Source of the DNA: Phycisphaerales bacterium
Lineage (GTDB): Bacteria > Planctomycetota > Phycisphaerae > Phycisphaerales > UBA1924
Length of the DNA: 64,000 bases
Assembly (NCBI GenBank): GCA_029260475.1
Contig: JAJDDE010000125.1
Coordinates: forward strand, 41,635 to 105,634
Direction: 5' to 3'
Under the pieces are notes generated by a model. That model was not told the DNA's origin and made no database searches. It was given only the letters and a program-made list of their open reading frames with translations. Position numbers and translations under genes: made by a program. Positions 27,153 through 34,439 of this stretch are shown here, in pieces (position 1 is the stretch's first letter; each line of letters opens with the position of its first letter).

Positions 27153-27638
27153 ATGTCTTCCGATGACAACACGGTGTCAACAGGTGCGCGATGGAGCGTG
27201 TACCTCGCTGGCGAGATCCATTCGGATTGGCGACAGCAGATCGACGCGGGCGTGCGCGGCGCGGGCCTGCCGGTAGACCTCACAGGCCCCGTCACCGATC
27301 ACCCCCTCTCCGACGACGCGGGCACGATGATCATGGGCGCCGAGCCCGACCCCTTCTGGCACGACCGCAAGGGCGCGGGCCTCAACGCCATCCGCACGCG
27401 CAACCTGCTCAAGCGCGCCGACATCGTGGTCGTCCGCTTCGCGGGCAAGTACCGCGAGTGGAACGCTGCTTTCGATGCCGGTCAGGCGGTCGCGATGGGC
27501 ACCCCGCTGGTGGTGATCCACGACGATGACCTCCGCCATGCGCTCAAAGAGGTGGATGCGCAGGCGATGGCGGTGGTCAGGGAGCCGGGGCAGGTCGTGG
27601 AGATCCTTCGGTACGTCATTGAGGGATCGTTGGGCTGA
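27153..27638 (+). CDS. ytoQ: YtoQ family protein
   Basis: The 161 residues match the YtoQ family: WSVYLAGEIHSDWR at the N-terminus, DLTGPVTDHPLSDDAG, FWHDRKGAGLNAIRTR, and DIVVVRFAGKYREWNAAFDAG. The fold resembles nucleoside 2-deoxyribosyltransferases, but the biochemical role is unproven. It is transcribed divergently from the metal permease across a short gap, with GGGGAGA before the ATG. Confidence 0.88.
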   Translation: MSSDDNTVSTGARWSVYLAGEIHSDWRQQIDAGVRGAGLPVDLTGPVTDHPLSDDAGTMIMGAEPDPFWHDRKGAGLNAIRTRNLLKRADIVVVRFAGKYREWNAAFDAGQAVAMGTPLVVIHDDDLRHALKEVDAQAMAVVREPGQVVEILRYVIEGSLG

Positions 27639-27675
27639 GTCTCCGACATTCTCAGCAGCGTGGGAACCGCAGCCA

Positions 27676-27855
27676 CTCCGGGTGGCATGGTCAAGTGCTC
27701 TGACTTGGCCATGTGAAACAACGGTGAGCCTCAACCCACGGCACAGTCCGCCCCCTGCGCGTCATCGGACACGCTCCGGGATCAGCCGGGGCGGCTGTTC
27801 CCGGCCACCCGGAGCGCGACCTTCCGGCGAAGCGCCTCCAGACCACGGCACCCGG
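27676..27855. repeat. Dispersed palindromic element cluster
   Basis: CTCCGGGTGGC (27676-27686) pairs with GCCACCCGGAG at the end of GTTCCCGGCCACCCGGAG (27797-27814), which is identical to 8316-8333. ATGGTCAAGT...ACTTGGCCAT (27687-27712) is a near-perfect inner hairpin. The last part (GCGAAGCGCCTCCAGAC and following) matches 4743-4770. The region 27639-27870 holds no gene. Confidence 0.8.
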
Positions 27856-27870
27856 AAGAGTGCCAACGCC

Positions 27871-28113
27871 TCACACGCGCGGGCGTGCCTCGTTGACCAC
27901 AATCGGGCGGCCCTCCATCGAGTACCCGTTGAGTGCCTCCATCGCCTTCTTCGCGTCGTCGTCGGGCATCTCCACGAACGCGAACCCGCGGCTGCGCCCG
28001 GACTCGCGGTCCTCCATCACGTGGGCGTCGGTCACCTCGCCGTGCTGGGCGAAGAGCTCGCGGAGCTGGGGGCCGGTCACGGTCCAGGGCAGGTTGCCGA
28101 CGTAGAGCTTCAT
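27871..28113 (-). CDS. Small RRM RNA-binding protein
   Basis: An 80-residue single RNA-recognition-motif protein. RNP2 is LYVGNLPW at residues 3-10 and RNP1 is RGFAFVEM near 43-50, both with the aromatic residues that stack on RNA. It resembles the small bacterial RRM proteins of cyanobacteria, some of which are cold-induced. There is no glycine-rich tail. The start at 28113 is chosen because GGAGG sits at 28119-28123; the longer frame upstream has no RRM features. Confidence 0.92.
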   Translation of the reverse strand: MKLYVGNLPWTVTGPQLRELFAQHGEVTDAHVMEDRESGRSRGFAFVEMPDDDAKKAMEALNGYSMEGRPIVVNEARPRV

Positions 28114-28175
28114 CACGGGCCTCCGCGGAGTAGGGAGCGATCGGGAGCGAATGTCGCAGTGTACGCGGCGCGCGA

Positions 28176-28676
28176 TCAATCGCCCGCGATGGGTATGACG
28201 TCCTCGATGCCACGCTCACGCTTCGCGGACAGGATGAGCGTGAGACCGGCGAGGAGCAGCACCACACCGATGAGGCGCGCGGGCGTGATCGGCGTCTTCG
28301 GGATGTTCAGCCAGCCGTAGTGATCGACCAGCACCGAGGAGACGAGCTGACCCGTCACGAAACACGCGATCAGGCCCGCCGCTCCGAGCGGTCGCACCGC
28401 GACGACCGCCGTGAAGACCATGGTCACGCCGCAAAGCCCGCCGAGCCACGACCACCAAGGCGCGCCGCCGATCGCACTGAGCGTGGGCAGCTTCGCCTGC
28501 TTCGTGAGCACGAAGCCCAGGCACACGAGCGTGAGCAGGCTGATGGCGACGATGAAGTTGACGAACGCCCCAAAGAGCGGGTGCCCGGCGTGCTGGCGGA
28601 ACTCGCTGTTGAAACCGGACTGCATCGGGATCAGCATCCCGGCGCCGATCGCGATCGTGATGAGGACGTAGTGCAT
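28176..28676 (-). CDS. DMT-type membrane protein (DUF606/YdcZ family)
   Basis: The 166-residue protein has five hydrophobic helices with the DUF606 pattern (IGAGMLIPMQSGFNSEFRQH, FVNFIVAISLLTLVCL, GGLCGVTMVFTAVVAVRPLG). The substrate is unknown. TACGCT is found six bases before the ATG (28683-28688), so the mRNA is probably leaderless. It lies just upstream of the RRM gene on the same strand with a 62-base gap. Confidence 0.82.
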   Translation of the reverse strand: MHYVLITIAIGAGMLIPMQSGFNSEFRQHAGHPLFGAFVNFIVAISLLTLVCLGFVLTKQAKLPTLSAIGGAPWWSWLGGLCGVTMVFTAVVAVRPLGAAGLIACFVTGQLVSSVLVDHYGWLNIPKTPITPARLIGVVLLLAGLTLILSAKRERGIEDVIPIAGD

Positions 28677-28682
28677 GGTGCC

Positions 28683-28688
28683 AGCGTA
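28683..28688 (-). promoter_or_regulatory. -10 box of a leaderless-type promoter (DMT protein)
   Basis: On the minus strand TACGCT is followed by GGCACC and the ATG at 28676. No ribosome binding site fits in the six-base gap. Confidence 0.55.
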
Positions 28689-28720
28689 CCGGGGCATCGC
28701 GACGCGGCCCGGCGCAAATG

Positions 28721-28751
28721 AAAAGCCGCCCGCGCGAGATGCACGGGCGGC
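28721..28751 (-). terminator. Intrinsic terminator of the candidate RNA
   Basis: Minus strand: GCCGCCCG and CGGGCGGC form an eight-bp stem around an 11-base loop, followed by TTTTCATTT. The orientation shows that something is transcribed on the minus strand between 28752 and the lipoprotein gene. Confidence 0.75.
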
Positions 28752-29077
28752 TGCCAAAGTCTGCGGAGGCCGCTCCAGGCGGGGTCGCCTTAGGATATGG
28801 AGCGATATCCCTCTTACTCCTCCGTGAACCCCTGTGCGGGGATCACGGTCACGCCCCAAACTCTCCTCCGAGACTTGGTGAAGACCGGCACGCCGAGAGG
28901 CTCGGCGCGGCAGCGAGTGGGCGTCGTCCGAGTCGGCGACGCCGAGAAGACCGATTTCGAGTGGTTTGAGCCGGGATGTGCCGACGTCGCAAGCGCGAAC
29001 CGCGCAACAACAGCACTTCTCGTCTCTCCTCGATCCGGATGTGAGCCGCGTCTCCGTCTGTGCGTTCGGATGGCGAC
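28721..29077 (-). ncRNA. Candidate structured non-coding RNA of about 350 nt
   Basis: The minus strand has a promoter-like pair (TTTGCA, 17-base spacer, TATATT at 29083-29088) and ends at a strong intrinsic terminator (28725-28751). Between them are several perfect hairpins: GGCGTCG/CGACGCC (28920-28943), CGCCGAG/CTCGGCG (28891-28907), CCGTGA.CCCC/GGGG.TCACGG nested (28822-28848) and GGATAT/ATATCC (28793-28810). Short frames in the interval look non-coding in composition. I looked for tmRNA, RNase P and SRP signatures and did not find them. The class is unknown. Confidence 0.45.
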
Positions 29078-29082
29078 GCTGG

Positions 29083-29111
29083 AATATACGCCCCCAAGAA
29101 GGGTGTGCAAA
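29083..29111 (-). promoter_or_regulatory. Putative promoter of the candidate RNA
   Basis: Minus strand: -35 TTTGCA (29106-29111), 17-base spacer, -10 TATATT (29083-29088). It lies downstream of the stop codon of the lipoprotein gene and points into the hairpin-rich interval. Confidence 0.45.
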
Positions 29112-29224
29112 CGGGAAAGACGAGAACGGGTCAACGTTTACCCCTTCGTCGTAAACGCGGAGCCGATAACCGTGTTTGGGGGGCGTTCAGCGTCCGGACA
29201 CCGGCATCCCGTCCGCAAAATCAG

Positions 29225-30055
29225 TCACCCCGGCACGCGCACCAGGCGGGAGGGCCAGAACGTCCCCTCGCCCATCTCGATCCGGTCGCCGTTCTTCATC
29301 AGGAATTTGAACCGCTGCTTCAGGAAGTCCACCTCGGGGCTGAAGCGGTTGTTGGCGTCCACCGCGGACTCCGGGAAGAGGCCCAGGGTCACGCTGCTGT
29401 TGAAGCGCCCGTGGTAGTAGAAGGCGAGCTCGCCCTGCTGCCGCAGGCGACGCGCCTCCTCTTCGGCGGCCTTCCGGTACTTCTGCTGCGAGCCCTTGTC
29501 GTAGCTGCCCAGTTCCAGCGTGTACACCGCGTCTCGGTCGCCGAAGCGGGCCTTCGCGCCCGCGAGATCCAGCTCGGAGGCTCCGGCACCCGGGTCGTTG
29601 TCGGTGATGGGGGGCGCGAGGTACGCCCTGGCGAAGGGGGCGCCCTCGCCCACCCGGATGGCCTTCAAACGATTGAGTTCCGCGAGTGCGTTCGGATCGC
29701 CCGGCCCGCTGAACCGGCCCGCGACGATCACCGACCCCGCATCGCGCGTCCGCACACGCGCGTCGGTCCGGCCCGACTGGCGGGCGACCGCCGAGAGATC
29801 GCGATGGGCCTGCTCACGATGCCCTTCGCCTGAGTAGAACCGTAGAGCGATCGCCCAGTCCGCCTCCCTGATGACGGCGGCGGATCCACCCCCATGCCCG
29901 TCCGTGATACCCCGCCCAGATCCACCCGAATCCGGCGAGGAACACCCTGTTACGAGGGCGAAAATCAGGGGTGCCAGCAGAAGCGCACGATCGGCCGGGC
30001 AGAATCTGCCGAATCGGGGCGTTCGACCGGAACGGTGGTTATCGGGTGTATGCAA
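29225..30055 (-). CDS. Lipoprotein with two SPOR-like segments
   Basis: The 276-residue product has a lipoprotein signal ending in LVTGC. Two segments resemble SPOR repeats, which bind denuded peptidoglycan: WAIALRFYSGEGHREQAHRD...SVIVAGRF, and VYTLELGSYDKGSQQKYRKA...SSVTLGLF. The match is by pattern only. The only start that includes the signal peptide is a TTG at 30055, with AGGA seven bases before it. The gene has no same-strand neighbour that suggests an operon. Confidence 0.7.
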   Translation of the reverse strand: MHTPDNHRSGRTPRFGRFCPADRALLLAPLIFALVTGCSSPDSGGSGRGITDGHGGGSAAVIREADWAIALRFYSGEGHREQAHRDLSAVARQSGRTDARVRTRDAGSVIVAGRFSGPGDPNALAELNRLKAIRVGEGAPFARAYLAPPITDNDPGAGASELDLAGAKARFGDRDAVYTLELGSYDKGSQQKYRKAAEEEARRLRQQGELAFYYHGRFNSSVTLGLFPESAVDANNRFSPEVDFLKQRFKFLMKNGDRIEMGEGTFWPSRLVRVPG

Positions 30056-30287
30056 GTCTTTGTCCTGACTTGAGTTAGAATTCTCTTATGGAAACGTGTT
30101 CAAGTCCGTGAAGCCGCGCAGACGATACATCTTCTGTGGGAACGCACCAAATGGTTCCCATACAAATCGTCCCCGGCTCAACGGAGTGTAGCCGGAGCTT
30201 CAGACACCGATGCGTCTTGTCGGTTGCCCGTCGTGTTCGAAGGATCTGAACACACGAGCCGGCCGCCAGGCGGAGTCAGGTTCACGA
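30056..30287. promoter_or_regulatory. Divergent region between the lipoprotein and FlgM-like genes
   Basis: TAGAAT (30076-30081, plus) is a possible -10 but has no convincing -35 at 17 bases. The base composition is clearly lower in GC than the flanking genes, as expected of a promoter region. No sigma-28 or sigma-54 motif was recognised. Confidence 0.3.
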
Positions 30288-30584
30288 ATGACCAACGTCT
30301 CGAACATCCCGTCCTTCATCACCACCAAGGCCATCCGACCCGTGGATGCACGACAGCCGAGCCTGCCCTCGCAGCTCAGCCCGAGCCAGTCCCCGAGGCT
30401 GGACGACGTGCGTCTCTCAACGGACGCCCGCGAGGCACAGCCTCAGGCGGACGCCCCGATCAGGTCGGACGTCGTCAACCGCGTCCGTGCCGACATCGAA
30501 GCGGGCCTCTACAGCGACGAAGCGATCGATGAGCGCCTCGACGCCATCCTCCCCCGTCTCATCGAAGACATCCGCAATCTGTAA
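30288..30584 (+). CDS. FlgM-like anti-sigma-28 factor
   Basis: A 98-residue protein whose C-terminal half (IRSDVVNRVRADIEAGLYSDEAIDERLDAIL) fits the FlgM pattern VxxIRxxIxxGxYxxxxxxIA. The N-terminal half is Pro/Ser/Gln-rich and disordered, with STDAREAQ like the SxxA segment of FlgM. FlgM holds the flagellar sigma factor inactive until it is secreted. No flagellar gene is next to it, which lowers confidence. GGAG lies about 12 bases before the ATG; an earlier frame extension has no such support. Confidence 0.55.
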   Translation: MTNVSNIPSFITTKAIRPVDARQPSLPSQLSPSQSPRLDDVRLSTDAREAQPQADAPIRSDVVNRVRADIEAGLYSDEAIDERLDAILPRLIEDIRNL

Positions 30585-30653
30585 CGACCACACCGCGTGC
30601 CGGGCCCTCCTCGGTCCCCGCGTGTACTGACCTCTTTCCCCATGATCGATGCG

Positions 30654-30686
30654 CCGCCGTGACCCCGTGTCACGGCGGTTGTCGTT
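30654..30686. terminator. Hairpin between convergent genes
   Basis: CCGCCGTGAC and GTCACGGCGG form a perfect ten-bp stem with a five-base loop (30654-30678), followed by TTGTCGTT. It sits between the FlgM-like gene and the convergent aminotransferase gene. The T content is low, so termination may be weak. Confidence 0.6.
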
Positions 30687-31600
30687 CACGCCTCGAGCGT
30701 GAGCATCTCCAGCCAGCGCGCGCGCAGCATCGCGGTGGTCGCCCCGGGCTCGCCGGTGCCGATCGTCTCCTTCTCCACGCGGACCACGGGCAGCACGCCC
30801 CAGCCCGAGTTCGTCAGGAAGAGCTCGTCCGCGTCCAGCACGTCGTTGATCGTGAGGAGGCGCTTCTCAACCCGCAGGCCCTCGCTCGGCGCGATCTCGA
30901 GCAGGGCATCGCGCGTGATCCCGGGCAGCACGGGCTGGGCGATCGAGCCCGCCGATTCTTCGCCCCGCGCCAGCGCCGTGAAGAGGGCGCCGTCCTTGAC
31001 CACGAACAGGTTCGAGACCGCGCCCGAGCAGACGTGGTTCGTCACGCTCAGCACGAGCGCCTCCCCCATCCCCGCGCCCGCGGCTTCCTGCAGCGTCCGC
31101 AATCGCCACCAGTAGTTCAGCGTCTTGTGCCCCGCCATCGGGTCGAAGGGGTTCGCCTTCGCCGGCGCGATGAGCACACCTACGCCCTTGTCGAACATCT
31201 CATCCGGGTAGGGGGTTTGTGGCGTCACGCTCACGAGCACCGTGGGGTCGTGCCCCGCCGGGGCCTCGCCGGTGCGCGCGCCGGCGAGCATGTTGAGGTC
31301 CCCACCGGTGATGGTGAGCTTCACGCGCGCCCGCCCGTCGCCCTTCGCGAGCCCCGAGGCGTCCAGCGCCTGCTGGATCGCTTCCTCTAAGGGACGCGTG
31401 CGGAGGCGCTCAGAGAGGCCCAGTTCCCGGGCGGAGCGTTCGAGGCGTCCGAGGTGCTTCTCGACGCGGAAGACGCGGCCATTGGCCCCGTGCATCGTTT
31501 CGAAGAGTCCCAGCGCGTGCTGGAAGCCCGCGTCGAAGGCGGAAACCTTCGCGTCGTCGTGGTCGATCAGGGCGCCGTTGAGCCAAGCGGTGGAGGGCAT
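30686..31600 (-). CDS. PLP-dependent class IV aminotransferase (branched-chain or aminodeoxychorismate lyase type)
   Basis: The 304-residue protein has the fold type IV features: an N-terminal WLNG.L...DAGFQHALGLFETM, the PLP lysine in GHKTLNYWWR, the ALVLSVTNHVCSGAVSNLFVVKDG motif and the PVLPGITRDALLEIA segment. The family includes branched-chain aminotransferase (IlvE), D-amino acid transaminase and aminodeoxychorismate lyase (PabC). The sequence alone does not decide, though the length fits all three. TACCCT lies six bases before the ATG, and the homoserine dehydrogenase gene starts 50 bases away on the other strand. Confidence 0.88.
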   Translation of the reverse strand: MPSTAWLNGALIDHDDAKVSAFDAGFQHALGLFETMHGANGRVFRVEKHLGRLERSARELGLSERLRTRPLEEAIQQALDASGLAKGDGRARVKLTITGGDLNMLAGARTGEAPAGHDPTVLVSVTPQTPYPDEMFDKGVGVLIAPAKANPFDPMAGHKTLNYWWRLRTLQEAAGAGMGEALVLSVTNHVCSGAVSNLFVVKDGALFTALARGEESAGSIAQPVLPGITRDALLEIAPSEGLRVEKRLLTINDVLDADELFLTNSGWGVLPVVRVEKETIGTGEPGATTAMLRARWLEMLTLEA

Positions 31601-31606
31601 AGGGCA

Positions 31607-31612
31607 AGGGTA
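31607..31612 (-). promoter_or_regulatory. -10 box of a leaderless-type promoter (aminotransferase)
   Basis: Minus strand TACCCT, then TGCCCT, then the ATG at 31600. It lies in a 50-base gap that also holds the divergent promoter of the next gene, so both polymerases compete for the same DNA. Confidence 0.6.
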
Positions 31613-31638
31613 GTGCGCACAGCGGGCGCGGTGTGGCG

Positions 31639-31644
31639 TAGTCT
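31639..31644 (+). promoter_or_regulatory. -10 box of a leaderless-type promoter (homoserine dehydrogenase)
   Basis: TAGTCT is followed by GGGCCC and the ATG at 31651. The region where its -35 should be overlaps the start of the divergent aminotransferase gene. Confidence 0.6.
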
Positions 31645-31650
31645 GGGCCC

Positions 31651-32931
31651 ATGCGCATCGGGATGATCGGTTTCGGCATGGTGGGGCAGGCGGTCGCGAC
31701 GCTGCTGACGCGTCACGCCGACGAGTACGCTCGGCGGCTCGGCGAGCCGCTGGAGCTGGCGAGCGTGCTCTGCCGGGACACGCTGCGCGAGCGTGAGACG
31801 CCCGTGCCGGACGGATCGCTGTATACGGATGAAGTAGAGGACTTTTTCGCGGAGTCGTACGACCTGGTCGTCGAGTGCGCAGGTGCCGACGCCCGCTGCC
31901 AGGCGCTGGTCATGCGCTGCGTCGAGGCGGGGATCGACGTCGTCACCGCGAACCAGACGCTGCTGGCGACGCGGGGAGAGGAGCTGTTCACGCTCGCGGA
32001 GGAGAAGCGGGTGCGCATCGGCTTCGAGGGTGCACTGGCGGGAGGCATGCCGCTGACGGGCTGCCTCGCCTACGGGATGTCGGCCAACCACATCACCGAG
32101 TTCGCGGGCTTGCTGAGCGCGACGTGCAACGAGGTGCTCACGCGCATGGAGCGTGAGGACGAGAGTTTCAGCGAGGCGCTGAACGCGGCCCGCGTCGCGG
32201 GCATCACGATGCCCGACGCCAAGGAAGACACCCGCGGGCGCGACACCGCCCAGAAGCTCGCGATCATCGCGACGGTGATGTACCAACGCCGCGTGGACGT
32301 GGGGTCGATCCGCACGACGGGCATCGACGCGATCACCGAGGAGGACCAGCGCCTGGCGCGCGACCTGGGTCACACCATCCGCCTGGTCGCCCGCGCCCAG
32401 GAGACCGAGCGGGGCGTGTATCTGCGCGTCGCCCCGATGCTCGTCGAGCGGCACGAGCCCATCGCGAGCATCTACGGGCCCCGCTGTGCTGCCTTCCTCG
32501 TCGGCGACGCCTGCGGTCGCGTGATGATGACCGGCCAGGGCGCCGGGGCGATGCCCGCGGCGAGCGCGATCGTCAGCGACATCATCCGCGTCGGAGCCCT
32601 GCGCACGCACAGGGGCGAGGGCCGTCTCAACGCCTGGCCCCTCGGCGCGGACGCGCTCGGGATCGCGCCCGCGGGCGAGACGGTCAAGCGGTTCTACGTC
32701 CGCGTGCCCGTCGAGGACCACGAGCAGGGCGTGCGCGCATTCCTGAGCCATCTCAAGCGGGGGGGCGTGGAGATCCATGTGCTGCACGAGCTTGCGGGCA
32801 TGCTGGTGATGATCACCGAACCGACCACACGCCTCGCGCTCGACGGTGTCCTGAACTCCGCCCCGCCCTGCGGGCTGGACCTCAAGAAACGCGTGACGCT
32901 GCGTGTGTACACCCCCGAGTGGGCGCTCTGA
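31651..32931 (+). CDS. hom: Homoserine dehydrogenase, divergent active site
   Basis: A 426-residue protein with the three-part layout of homoserine dehydrogenase: an NAD(P)-binding domain (GMIGFGMVGQAV), a catalytic domain and a C-terminal ACT-like domain (VPVEDHEQGVRAFLSHLKRGGVEIHVLHE). Several usually fixed residues differ. TANK is TANQ (Gln102), NGTTNYIL is SATCNEVL, and the GYAE glutamate is replaced (GITM). Lys202 in DTAQKLAI is kept. It may still make homoserine from aspartate semialdehyde, but the changes make another substrate possible. It is followed by hisS after 42 bases. Confidence 0.82.
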   Translation: MRIGMIGFGMVGQAVATLLTRHADEYARRLGEPLELASVLCRDTLRERETPVPDGSLYTDEVEDFFAESYDLVVECAGADARCQALVMRCVEAGIDVVTANQTLLATRGEELFTLAEEKRVRIGFEGALAGGMPLTGCLAYGMSANHITEFAGLLSATCNEVLTRMEREDESFSEALNAARVAGITMPDAKEDTRGRDTAQKLAIIATVMYQRRVDVGSIRTTGIDAITEEDQRLARDLGHTIRLVARAQETERGVYLRVAPMLVERHEPIASIYGPRCAAFLVGDACGRVMMTGQGAGAMPAASAIVSDIIRVGALRTHRGEGRLNAWPLGADALGIAPAGETVKRFYVRVPVEDHEQGVRAFLSHLKRGGVEIHVLHELAGMLVMITEPTTRLALDGVLNSAPPCGLDLKKRVTLRVYTPEWAL

Positions 32932-32973
32932 GCGGCGGCGCGAAACGCGCGGGGCGCGTACCCTGTGGGCCCC

Positions 32974-34434
32974 ATGTCCAAAGCTTTCCAGAACCCCAAG
33001 GGCACTCGCGACTTCTACCCCGAAGAGATGCTGCGCCGCAGGTATATCGTCGAGCAGTGGCGGGCCGCCAGCGTCCGGCACGGCTTCGAGGAGATCGACG
33101 GCCCCACCTTCGAGCACGCCTCGCTCTACACCGTAAAGTCGGGCGAGGGCATCCTCTCCGAGCTCTTCAGCTTCTCGCGCGAGGGCGGCGACGACCTCTA
33201 CGCCCTCCGCCCCGAGTTCACCCCCACGCTCGCGCGCATGTACGCGCAGAAGGCCGCGAGCCTGCCCAAGCCGGTGCGCTGGTTCTGCGTCCCGAGCTTC
33301 TTCCGCGCGGAGAAGCCGCAGCGGGGGCGGTTGCGGGAGTTCTTTCAGTGGAATTGTGATGTGATCGGGGAGGGCGGGTTCGGCGAGGACGCGGAGGTCG
33401 TCGGCGTGCTCGTCGGTGCGATGGACGAGATGGGCGTGGGCGGCCGCGTGCGCGCGCACATAAACAACCGGGCCGCGATGGCGTCGCTCGTCAACGCGAT
33501 GGGCGTGGGCGCAGACGCGGTTGACAGCGCGTTCGTGCTGCTCGATCGGCGTGAGAAGCTCGATGACGAGGCGCTCGAGGCGATGGCCTTCGAGTTCGGC
33601 ATCAACGATTTCGGTTTCCTGCAGTTCCTGAAGCGCCCGAGGCGCGGAGGCAACCCGAGCGTTGAGATCGCGGTCGAGAGCACGCCCGAAGCCGCGGCGT
33701 CTGAAGCGACCGCCTATGCGCGCACGCTCGACGAGGTCGCCGGCGCGCTCCGCAACGCTGGTGTCGGCGATCGCTGCGTGAGCGACCCTGACGTCGTCCG
33801 CGGCCTCGCCTACTACACCGGCACCGTCTTCGAAGTGCTTGCGGAGGGCGAGCGCGCCGTCGCGGGGGGCGGGCGGTACGACAACCTCATCGAGCTCTTC
33901 GGCGGCCCGCCCACGCCCGCCTGCGGCTTCGGCATGGGCGACGTGGTCCTCGGCAACCTGCTCGAGGACCACGGGCTCTTCCCCAGCGGCAACGACCTGC
34001 GCGACGCGATCGATCGCGTCGTGAAGTCCGTCTCACTGCGCCCCGAGGTCTTCGTGGTGTCGGGGGGTGAAGAACACGATCCACTCGTCGGGCCGCTGAT
34101 GGCCCGTTTGCGGCGTGGCGTGGAATCTGAGTCGTACCGCGAGCGTGGCGCAGACGCGAAGCCTTGGGACGCGGATCGCTATGACACGAGCGCCGGAGGC
34201 GTGCCACCCATGCACGTGCGCACGACGTCGAAGACCACGCGCAACCTCAAGAAGTTGTTGCAGGAGGCCGAGAAGCTGGGCGCGAAGACCGCGGCGATCG
34301 TCCACGGGCCCGACAAGGTGCAGCTCAAGGACCTCGGCGCGCGCACGGACGTGGGCGACTTCGCGATCGATTCGCAGACGAGCAACGCGCTGGGCGACGT
34401 GGCGTACGTCGGCGGCGCGATCGCGGGGCGTTGA
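32974..34434 (+). CDS. hisS: Histidyl-tRNA synthetase
   Basis: The 486-residue class II synthetase has GTRDFYPEEM at the N-terminus, motif 2 (PSFFRAEKPQRGRLREFFQWNCDVIG), the histidine-specific GLAYYTGTVFEV, and motif 3 in GGGRYDNLIELFGG followed by ACGFGMGDVVL. A C-terminal anticodon-binding domain follows. The start is the ATG at 32974, because MSKAFQNPKGTRDF is the normal N-terminus. A GTG at 32965 would add three residues. TACCCT nine bases upstream is a possible -10 box. Confidence 0.95.
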   Translation: MSKAFQNPKGTRDFYPEEMLRRRYIVEQWRAASVRHGFEEIDGPTFEHASLYTVKSGEGILSELFSFSREGGDDLYALRPEFTPTLARMYAQKAASLPKPVRWFCVPSFFRAEKPQRGRLREFFQWNCDVIGEGGFGEDAEVVGVLVGAMDEMGVGGRVRAHINNRAAMASLVNAMGVGADAVDSAFVLLDRREKLDDEALEAMAFEFGINDFGFLQFLKRPRRGGNPSVEIAVESTPEAAASEATAYARTLDEVAGALRNAGVGDRCVSDPDVVRGLAYYTGTVFEVLAEGERAVAGGGRYDNLIELFGGPPTPACGFGMGDVVLGNLLEDHGLFPSGNDLRDAIDRVVKSVSLRPEVFVVSGGEEHDPLVGPLMARLRRGVESESYRERGADAKPWDADRYDTSAGGVPPMHVRTTSKTTRNLKKLLQEAEKLGAKTAAIVHGPDKVQLKDLGARTDVGDFAIDSQTSNALGDVAYVGGAIAGR

Positions 34435-34439
34435 GCGCG

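Noticed and set aside
27659..27870. The palindromic cluster considered as an insertion sequence
   Set aside because: It encodes no transposase and is only about 200 bases long; it fits a REP/MITE-type repeat better.
29104..29151. A tmRNA-like tag reading ANGKDENGSTF... with a TAA stop on the plus strand
   Set aside because: The tRNA-like 5' and 3' ends and the closing CCA are missing, and the tag lacks the hydrophobic end of known tags. The terminator and promoter here point to the other strand.
28797..29417. A 206-codon plus-strand open frame across the candidate RNA region
   Set aside because: It runs into the antisense of the lipoprotein gene, its composition is Arg/Ser-rich and unlike neighbouring proteins, and it has no ribosome binding site.
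31567..33972. An 801-codon minus-strand open frame over hom and hisS
   Set aside because: It is a composition shadow of two conserved genes with intact motifs.
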